From positions 1 through 48,599 of the forward strand of contig JAZDES010000025.1 in the NCBI GenBank assembly GCA_043808585.1: a DNA stretch of 48,599 nucleotides. The letters are read 5' to 3'. Position numbers and translations under genes: made by a program. The notes under the pieces were generated by a model, which had not been told where the DNA came from, did no database searches, and saw nothing but the letters and a program-made list of their open reading frames with translations. Below, piece after piece: positions 42,602 through 48,599 of this stretch. The stretch is from CAYVMN01 sp043808585 (GTDB lineage: Bacteria; Desulfobacterota; DSM-4660; Desulfatiglandales; Desulfatiglandaceae). Numbering within the stretch: the stretch's first letter is position 1; each line of letters opens with the position of its first letter.

Positions 42602-45178
42602 TCATCGGTTTTTTTCCGGAATAGGGGATATATTCGGTTTTTCGGGAAGCTCGATATAAAAAGAGGCACCTCCCCATTCATTATTCTCAGCCCAGATTTT
42701 GCCGCCGTGATCTTGGATGATACCGTACGATATGGAGAGCCCCAATCCTGTCCCTTTCCCCCGTTCCTTGGTTGTAAAAAATGGATCAAAGATCTCCGAC
42801 ATGTGTTCACTCTTAATTCCGGTGCCCGTATCTGCAATCACGATCCTCAGTTGACCACTGTCTCCCATTAAAACTTCCCTCTTCGTTGTTATCCGTAATA
42901 CTTTATGATCCCTACCCTCCATGAAGAACATAGCATTCGAGATCACATTCGCGATAACCTGCTCTATCTTTTCTCTCTCGATGGATATTTCCGGCAAATC
43001 AGATTGATACTGAAGCTCTGTTTCGACCCCTTCTATCTTCAGCTGCGTTGAATACAGCGTTAAGACATGACCAATAACATCGTTGATATCGGCCATGACG
43101 ATCGTTCTTTTTTTTGCAAGGACGCGAGAAAACTGCTTGAGATTTTCGGCAATGGTCACAATACGTCCTATTTGATCCATGCAGATTTCTAATTCTTCTC
43201 TTATTTCAGGCGACAGCGTTTCCATTGTCTGCAAAATCTGCAATTCCATGGAAATAATATTCACGGGGTTGAGAATCTCATGGGCAACTCCGGCCGATAA
43301 TCTACCCGTGGAAGCAAGTTTCTCCGACTGGAACAATTGGTCTCTTGCATTTTGCAACTCTCTATCAGCCTGGTTCTTTTCGGTTACGTCTTGAACAATA
43401 CCGATCACTCTTACGGCTCGGCCGGTATCGTCAAGAATGGGTTCCACCCGTTCACGGATTTCGCGGATTGAACCGTCAAACCGGACCATACGATGTTCAA
43501 ATTCGCTTTTGGCCCCTTCATCCATGGCCTTCTGAACAGCTTTTAATACGGTTTCTCTGTCGTCGGCATAAATCAGTTCAGAGAAGGATTCGTATGTTCC
43601 GTCGAATGTCTGATGCGTCGCTCCGACGATCCGATAAATCTCATCGGACCAGTACATTTCATCGCTCTTGATATCCCATTCCCAGTTTCCTATGTGAGCG
43701 ATCCTCTGGGCTTCACCAAGACTCAGGCTGATTCTCTGGAGTGAGGCTTCCGTCTGCTTCTGGGCGCTGAGATCTATGATGGCCCCTCTCAATCCCACAG
43801 GTTTGTTCTCGCGGACAATGGGGCTTGAAAACATAATCTCCGGGAAGATGCTGCCGTCTTTTCTTATTCCTGTGTACTCGGTCCCGCCTTTCTTTTCTCC
43901 GGATAATACCTTCTGGATATTTGCTCTAATTCTATCCCTGTCCTCGGTTGAAGTCATATGAAATACATTCAGCCCTTTTTCAAGATCGTCTCGTGTGTAG
44001 CCGAAGAGTTCAAAGATGGCAGGGTTCCCGGAAATGACATTACCCTGAAGGTCCGCTTCAAACAGGGGTATCGGCAGGAAATCGACCAACCCCCTGTATT
44101 TCTTCTCGCTATCCCGTAACGCCTCCTCCGCCTTCTTTCGTTCCGTCATATCACGCATGATGGCCAGGACCGCAGGCCTGTTCTTGTATTGAATGACGCT
44201 TGCTGCGATTTCTACGAATCCCTGTTCCCCATTTGCTCTCCGAATGCAGACCGTATGTGGATTAGCCACATGGCCGCCCTCCAGAAGGGTGTTGTACTGC
44301 TCAAGGACCGTTTTGCGGTCTTCCGACGACATGATATCAAGAAGATCTCTTCCCTCCGAATCAGTTAAAGGCCGGCCGATCAGATCACAACACTTAGGAT
44401 TTTCATAAAGCATTTTTCCATCTTGTATCACCAGAATACAATCGTGTGCGAATTCCGTGATCACACGATATTTTTCCTCCGCCGCTATTTCCAAATAGCT
44501 GTTGAATACGACCCAGAGAACGGCCATAGCAAATCCCAGGAATCCGTATTCCATGACATATTGAAGAGTGGGGACCCCCAGAGACGCCAGACCATCATGA
44601 ATACCCAGCAGAACCCAAAAACCCATCCCTGCCAGGAAAATGATCCGGTGTTTCGGGTCAGTCCTTTTGTGTTTTATCCATACTATCATCGCGTTCACGC
44701 CGGCTATGGCCGCATAAAGCACGAACACGGGACCAAGGGGTCCCAGGGCCGGTTCAATATAGGGGGACTCTAAACCAATAAAGTTTCGTGTGATGAATCT
44801 TTCAGCCACGACATAATTGGTGGACCATAGGAGGATTAAAATAAGAACGTGACAAACCCCGGCTATCGGATGGTATCGTTTGCTTTCAATGCCAAGATAG
44901 GAAAAAGTAAATCCATACAGACAGTGGATCAGGCAGATCACGGCCGTATACTCCAAAAGGCCCGAAAATCGGTTAAGGGGTCCCTGCGGCGTGTTGTATT
45001 CGAGGAAAATACCGACCGAATAGAGTAAGGCTGAAAACGAGGTGGCTGCGCTCCATGCGTACCATGTGAATTGAGGCTTTCTGTAAAAGAAAAGAGCCTG
45101 CACTATCAGCATAAGCAGGGCCAATACGGCTACCGATAATGATCCGGCCGACTGAAGTATGATGTTTTCAGATAACAT
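42602..45178 (-). CDS. Membrane PAS-domain sensor histidine kinase
   Basis: An 858-residue sensor. Seven hydrophobic segments (about residues 10-228) form a 7TM input region of the histidine-kinase N-terminal type. Three PAS domains follow (about 233-348, 355-475 and 485-602), the last with the WEWDIKSDEMYWSDE pattern of PAS_3. The HisKA helix carries the phosphorylated H633 in SAGVAHEILNPVN. The ATPase domain shows N744/N748, DTGTG (783-787), the F-box DPFFTTK and GTGLGLS (809-815). All catalytic boxes are intact. The ligand is unknown; stacked PAS domains suggest redox or small-molecule input. Confidence 0.9.
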   Translation of the reverse strand: MLSENIILQSAGSLSVAVLALLMLIVQALFFYRKPQFTWYAWSAATSFSALLYSVGIFLEYNTPQGPLNRFSGLLEYTAVICLIHCLYGFTFSYLGIESKRYHPIAGVCHVLILILLWSTNYVVAERFITRNFIGLESPYIEPALGPLGPVFVLYAAIAGVNAMIVWIKHKRTDPKHRIIFLAGMGFWVLLGIHDGLASLGVPTLQYVMEYGFLGFAMAVLWVVFNSYLEIAAEEKYRVITEFAHDCILVIQDGKMLYENPKCCDLIGRPLTDSEGRDLLDIMSSEDRKTVLEQYNTLLEGGHVANPHTVCIRRANGEQGFVEIAASVIQYKNRPAVLAIMRDMTERKKAEEALRDSEKKYRGLVDFLPIPLFEADLQGNVISGNPAIFELFGYTRDDLEKGLNVFHMTSTEDRDRIRANIQKVLSGEKKGGTEYTGIRKDGSIFPEIMFSSPIVRENKPVGLRGAIIDLSAQKQTEASLQRISLSLGEAQRIAHIGNWEWDIKSDEMYWSDEIYRIVGATHQTFDGTYESFSELIYADDRETVLKAVQKAMDEGAKSEFEHRMVRFDGSIREIRERVEPILDDTGRAVRVIGIVQDVTEKNQADRELQNARDQLFQSEKLASTGRLSAGVAHEILNPVNIISMELQILQTMETLSPEIREELEICMDQIGRIVTIAENLKQFSRVLAKKRTIVMADINDVIGHVLTLYSTQLKIEGVETELQYQSDLPEISIEREKIEQVIANVISNAMFFMEGRDHKVLRITTKREVLMGDSGQLRIVIADTGTGIKSEHMSEIFDPFFTTKERGKGTGLGLSISYGIIQDHGGKIWAENNEWGGASFYIELPEKPNISPIPEKNR

Positions 45179-45456
45179 GATTTATTTCTTAAAATGGATT
45201 ACCAATTCCTGCGGTTATCAATCTCCAAATGTCAAATTCATATTTCAAATTGTTTTGGTATCCTGGAAAAAACGATTTTAGAATACTCCAGGTTCGGATA
45301 ATTATCCTTCACTTTTCAATGTCTCAATATCTGGCAGTCTTCATGTCCAAGCCACCTCAGAAATCAGGAATAATAGCCGCATTGTGGCGTTTTATCCTCT
45401 TTCTTCATCCAGGACTTTTCGGACCGTTTTATAGATTCTCCCTGGAGGCTGTATTT

Positions 45457-45744
45457 TTATTCTTGCTGATCTAGCACCTCCCGCACTTTAGCGGCCAGGG
45501 AGTTGACCGAAAAGGGTTTCTGGAGAAAGTGCACATCGCCTTCTAAAATCCCGCGGTGCATGATGACATTAGCCGTATACCCGGACATGGAAAGGACCTT
45601 GATATTCGGCTTGAGCCTCTCGATACGCGCCTTTAACTCCTTACCGTTCATCTCGGGCATCACGACATCCGTGACCAAAAGGTGAATCGGGTCTTCGTGC
45701 CGCTCGGCCATGGCAAGAGCCTCCCCAGGTGTTCGTTTTTTTTG
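45457..45744 (-). pseudogene. Remnant receiver domain of a hybrid histidine kinase
   Basis: The frame reads RTPGEALAMAERHEDPIHLLVTDVVMPEMNGKEL and continues through LSMSGYTANVI and FLQKPFSVNSLAAKVREVLDQ to a stop. This is the receiver domain typical at the C-terminus of hybrid PAS kinases, with its phosphoacceptor in LLVTDVVMP. An in-frame TGA at 45745-45747 cuts off the acidic pocket and everything upstream. An internal ATG at 45709-45711 exists, but a protein starting there would lack the first third of the domain. Confidence 0.7.
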
Positions 45745-45774
45745 TCAAACATGTAGTCTACCTCTTCTGGCTTA

Positions 45775-46539
45775 CTATACATTTTCCTCTAACCATGTAT
45801 GAACATGCGCAGCAACTTTTTCCCATCCGGGCTCCCTAATTACCCAATGGGCATGTCCTCCAATTTCCATGTATGTATACAAGGGTTTGTACTTCTTTGC
45901 TACTTTTTTGACCACTTTCGCAGGAGTAATATTATCCTCAGAGCCTGAAACGATCAATAAGGGGCAGGTCAATTTTGATGAATCCACCTTAGCACCTTTA
46001 ACTCCAACCCACCAGAAACCAATTTCAGTTGCAGCCCTTCCTGATTCCCAGACACTTCGACCATAAATGTATTCTCGTTCTTCTACCGGCAGTTGTCCCA
46101 TCATTGCATAAACAGCCTTTTCGTATGAAATTTTGTGAGGCTTTTTCCAGAAGCCCCATCTAAACAAAACCTCCTGGAAGCTCTTAAGTACAGACCATGT
46201 GATTGCTAGAATACCCGCCGGTGAGGCCGGTGTAATAAGTACTGCAGCCTTCGCAAGATCTCTGCTTGCCAGAATCTGTGCGAGCAAACCGCCCATTGAG
46301 TGTCCCATTATAATCGGTTTTTCATCAAGTTTTTTAATTTCAAGTTCAAGGTCTTCAGCATAGTCCAACAGGCTTGTTTTGCCTAGGCCGGGAGGCGGGG
46401 GGTCGTTGGGTTCAATATCATGATGCCTGAGATATGGCACTATACAGTGGTATCCCTTATCCTCAAAATAGCCTTGGAATTTATCCCAATACCACCCACC
46501 ACCCCACATACCATGGATCATAAAAATTGTTTTTGACAT
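45775..46539 (-). CDS. Alpha/beta hydrolase
   Basis: A 254-residue soluble alpha/beta hydrolase without a signal peptide. The oxyanion region is MIHGMWGGGWYWDKF (7-21). The nucleophile elbow is GHSMGG (79-84) with S81. The acid is probably the aspartate of GSEDNITP, and the catalytic histidine lies in GGHAHWVIREPGWEKV near the C-terminus. This pattern matches non-specific esterase/lipase-type members; the substrate is unknown. The gene stands alone among decayed genes in the accessory region. Confidence 0.85.
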   Translation of the reverse strand: MSKTIFMIHGMWGGGWYWDKFQGYFEDKGYHCIVPYLRHHDIEPNDPPPPGLGKTSLLDYAEDLELEIKKLDEKPIIMGHSMGGLLAQILASRDLAKAAVLITPASPAGILAITWSVLKSFQEVLFRWGFWKKPHKISYEKAVYAMMGQLPVEEREYIYGRSVWESGRAATEIGFWWVGVKGAKVDSSKLTCPLLIVSGSEDNITPAKVVKKVAKKYKPLYTYMEIGGHAHWVIREPGWEKVAAHVHTWLEENV

Positions 46540-46737
46540 ATTTAACCCCTTTCTACAGTGATGCTATCATTAGGTCTCAAGCTACTTTCGATTTTTCAGC
46601 CATACCCCTGGACTATTTGCTCAAATTTCATACTCAACAAAATCTCCCATTTGTTGTGCAGCCGCCAACGTTGCGGATAACCCGCAAGCGACCATCGCCA
46701 CGCACTTACGGATGTGAATCAGGGGGACGTCGGTGAT

Positions 46738-46963
46738 TTATTGACTTTCCAGCAAGTGTTCCTCGATATCCTCATGCTCCAATAACTGCGGCGCATATAC
46801 TATCGACTTGGTCACGGCATATGGGCTGATCCCCAGCTCCTCGCCAATGGAGGAGGAAAGCATCCCGATCTTTATCGCCCCGAAAAATAACCGTCCTTTC
46901 GATCCGTCGAATGATCCCATGGTGGAGCGCCCCTGAACCGTCTATTCGCGATTGACGTGGCAT
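46738..46963 (-). pseudogene. Second-family RAYT transposase remnant with the middle deleted and a frameshift
   Basis: The first frame starts MPRQSRIDGSGALHHGIIRRIERTVIFRGDKDRDAF, the typical N-terminus of a RAYT of the PRxxRxxxxGALHHxxxRGIER type. After about 36 residues similarity moves to another frame, SSIGEELGISPYAVTKSI, which resembles the C-terminal helix-turn-helix of the same proteins. The whole central HUH domain is missing. The family differs from the transposase in the two TIR-bounded elements. Confidence 0.65.
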
Positions 46964-47198
46964 TCACCCCTCTTACAACGAACGTAGTATGTCAATATTT
47001 CACGTACGTCCCTATCTTCACACTGAATTCGGATAACAAAAGATCAGTTACAGGGGATGTGAATAGTTATTTACTTGGCCCCGTCCCCTTTTTCCATTTT
47101 CAATTGAAAAATTGAAGGACGTCCCCCCTTTCAAGTAGTGGGAAAAGCGCTAGCTTTGACCGTCTATCTTCATGCGAATGTTATAACCTCAGCACATA
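46964..47198. other. Intergenic stretch, no recognisable feature
   Basis: A 235-base gap between the RAYT remnant and the second higA gene. I see no gene, clear promoter or repeat in it. Confidence 0.4.
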
Positions 47199-47507
47199 TT
47201 ATCCTGTTCGCGCCTGAAGAGTATGTACCTCCTCATCAAGTCGGGCCTCAAGCAAGTCCTGGGTCACTTCAAGATCAAAACGGGTCTGGAGATTTAGCCA
47301 AAACTGAGGTGACATTCCAAAATATCGTCCCAAACGAAGTGCAGTATCAGCAGTAATGGATCTTTTCGCATGCACAATTTCGTTTATGCGCCTGGGGGGT
47401 ACACTTATATCCTTGGCCAGTCGGTACTGGCTGATTCCCATGGGGTCCAAAAATTCCTCCTTAAGAATTTCGCCTGGATGGATAGGAGGCAGCTTTTTGC
47501 TTTTCAT
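47199..47507 (-). CDS. higA: HigA-type antitoxin (module 2)
   Basis: A 102-residue XRE-family antitoxin with the signature PIHPGEILKEEFLDPMGISQYRLAKDISVPPRRINEIVHAKRSITADTALRLGRYFG and FWLNLQTRFDLEV. It is about half identical to the antitoxin of module 1, so the two are related but not a recent copy. It lies 9 bases after its toxin gene, the same spacing as in module 1, and would repress the promoter at 47806-47834. The C-terminal tail differs from module 1, which may limit cross-neutralisation. Confidence 0.9.
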   Translation of the reverse strand: MKSKKLPPIHPGEILKEEFLDPMGISQYRLAKDISVPPRRINEIVHAKRSITADTALRLGRYFGMSPQFWLNLQTRFDLEVTQDLLEARLDEEVHTLQARTG

Positions 47508-47516
47508 ATGATTCTC

Positions 47517-47798
47517 CTAATGATAATCTGTGATTTCAACATCATACGCATTGCCATCGCTCCATTTAAAACAAATCCGCCATTGGTCATTTATGCGTAT
47601 GCTGTGTTGACCTTTCCGGTCACCTTTCAAAGCCTCCAACCGGTTACCCGGTGGAATTCGCAAGTCATTTAATTCCAGTGCAGCATCAAGAATTACAAGC
47701 TTCTTGCGACCAACACTCTGAATATTTTGCGGCAATTTGCCTGAAAGTTGCCTGCTAAATATTTTTTCTGTCTCTTTATCTCGGAAGGATTTTATCAT
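47517..47798 (-). CDS. higB: HigB-type RelE/ParE superfamily toxin (module 2)
   Basis: A 93-residue HigB-like toxin: MIKSFRDKETEKIFSRQLSGKLP at the start, then RKKLVILDAALELNDLRIPPGNRLEALKGDRKGQHSIRINDQWRICFKW and a terminal DYH. I start it at the ATG ending at 47798, matching the MIK start of module 1. An in-frame start 12 codons upstream would lie within the promoter itself. The conserved basic and WRICF residues are present, so it appears intact. Confidence 0.9.
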   Translation of the reverse strand: MIKSFRDKETEKIFSRQLSGKLPQNIQSVGRKKLVILDAALELNDLRIPPGNRLEALKGDRKGQHSIRINDQWRICFKWSDGNAYDVEITDYH

Positions 47799-47805
47799 GA
47801 AAATG

Positions 47806-47834
47806 ATAATAACGCAAAACGTTAATAACGTCAA
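47806..47834 (-). promoter_or_regulatory. higBA module 2 promoter with palindromic operator
   Basis: On the minus strand, -35 TTGACG (47829-47834), 17-base spacer, -10 TATTAT (47806-47811). A perfect 13-base palindrome on the plus strand, ACGTTAATAACGT (47819-47831, arms ACGTTA/TAACGT), lies between and partly over the -35. The architecture is the same as in module 1, but the operator sequence is different. Confidence 0.75.
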
Positions 47835-47881
47835 GTGTTAAACTTTAAAGATAAAAATGGAGTGAATTTTTTTACTCTCCC

Positions 47882-48305
47882 GCGGATCGGACCAAGCCAT
47901 CATGTTGATATTCAACCAATATCTTCCCAAAAATACTCATCCTCAGCCCTTAGAACCCCATTTTCATGCTCCAAATTGCCCTTGTAAGATGCTGGAGATT
48001 CCCTCAGACCATAGCGCTTCCTGGCCTCAAAAAGCCACTTAAGCCAACGGCGGCAGTCTCTGGCAAACTTGAGAAGGAACTCCTTCTTATGACACCGATG
48101 TGTGATTTACCCCGTTAAATTCGAAGATTACTTAACTGGGGTGTGCCAGACACAGCCGGGTATGTAATGCCTGTTTGCTCGCGGAATAAAGTTTCATTCT
48201 TAAAAAAGCATTTTCGGGGCCAAAAACATTGCTTTAAGGGCCAAAATTGTCCAATCTAAAGACCTTTCACCCTTTAATTCAACAACTTGCCTTGGTCCGA
48301 TCCGC
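47882..48305 (-). mobile_element. Internally deleted RAYT element with terminal inverted repeats, copy 2
   Basis: Perfect 15-bp terminal inverted repeats, GCGGATCGGACCAAG (47882-47896) and CTTGGTCCGATCCGC (48291-48305), enclose a 424-base element. Positions 48003-48300 match copy 1. The left end is 84 bases upstream of higB module 2, in the same orientation as copy 1 beside module 1. It resembles a MITE-like non-autonomous derivative of a RAYT-carrying element. Confidence 0.78.
47912..48106 (-). pseudogene. REP-associated tyrosine transposase with central deletion, copy 2
   Basis: A 64-codon frame reads ITHRCHKKEFLLKFARDC and on to ARKRYGL, then continues without a break into RESPASYKGNLEHENGVLRAE and DEYFWEDIG before TGA. 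The second block resembles the natural C-terminus of these transposases, so the N-terminal and C-terminal parts are joined and the catalytic HUH centre with its tyrosine is gone. As in copy 1, a TAA lies just upstream of the ITH block. The stop is 16 bases from the terminal repeat. Confidence 0.7.
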
Positions 48306-48599
48306 AACCAAATTTACTAAATATACCACATAGGATTCGATTCTCCAAATACCTTGGAGAGTTACAGGTTTTGAGAAGCATCACTTTCCAATGGTGTCCA
48401 TAACATATCACAACCCTCGAACTGCATGTCTCGTTGACGTTGATAGCAGGTATCTCAAGATAGACTTCTATCTAAAAGTCTTAGTTATTCAAGGAGTTGA
48501 TCATGTGACATACTCCTTGCGAGACTAACAAGAGTCGAAAGCCAATTTGATCCTTTTTACAGGTCCAGATCTGAGGGGAATGATGGATGAATACCCGCC
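48306..48599. other. Right-edge stretch without a confident gene
   Basis: A 45-codon frame (48391-48528, MVSITYHNPRTACLVDVDSR at its start) has no ribosome site. A frame beginning MMDEYP at 48580 runs off the edge behind GAGGGGA. Neither resembles a family I know. They may be fragments of one decayed gene or the start of the next locus. Confidence 0.25.

Overview
The window looks like a chromosomal piece of an uncultured deltaproteobacterium (Desulfobacterota, possibly Desulfobacterales or a relative). That placement is an inference. It rests on a class II (B12-dependent) ribonucleotide reductase, FolE2-type GTP cyclohydrolase, a stand-alone AICAR formyltransferase, an RpoH-type sigma factor in an envelope-protein operon, LPS genes of a Gram-negative cell, and many decayed REP-associated transposases. 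No tRNA, rRNA or CRISPR array was seen.

Layout. (1) 1-6330, minus strand: an LPS assembly cluster with two family-2 glycosyltransferases, a heptosyltransferase-type family-9 enzyme, MsbA, an O-antigen ligase and the start of a further gene that runs off the left edge. (2) 6695-13531, minus strand: a tightly packed run of SurA/PpiC chaperone, RodZ-like protein, TyrRS, RpoH-like sigma factor, TPR lipoprotein and LolB-like lipoprotein. (3) 13830-21236: one-carbon and folate genes (formate-THF ligase, AICAR formyltransferase, FolE2), interrupted by a fusion of an endonuclease Q-like PHP nuclease with a UvrD helicase. (4) 21318-25881, minus strand: a TGS-domain GTPase, a 60-residue protein, a membrane protein of unknown role and NrdJ. 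NrdJ has a good sigma-70 promoter with an NrdR operator lying in its spacer. (5) 26225-38383: an exported M16 peptidase, MATE and MFS transporters, a YfdX protein, a periplasmic solute-binding protein, and an aminotransferase overlapping a PreP-type M16C peptidase. (6) 38413-48599: an accessory zone with an orphan ThDP enzyme, two HigBA toxin-antitoxin modules, a PAS histidine kinase with a single-domain response regulator, an alpha/beta hydrolase and several broken mobile-element genes.

The most unusual structure is in the accessory zone. Two copies of a 423-424 bp element, bounded by GATCGGACCAAG-type terminal inverted repeats and carrying internally deleted transposase genes, sit in the same orientation 80-84 bp upstream of two different higBA operons. 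The copies are almost identical over 298 bp, while the toxin-antitoxin proteins beside them are clearly diverged. The EndoQ-UvrD fusion is the most interesting single protein.
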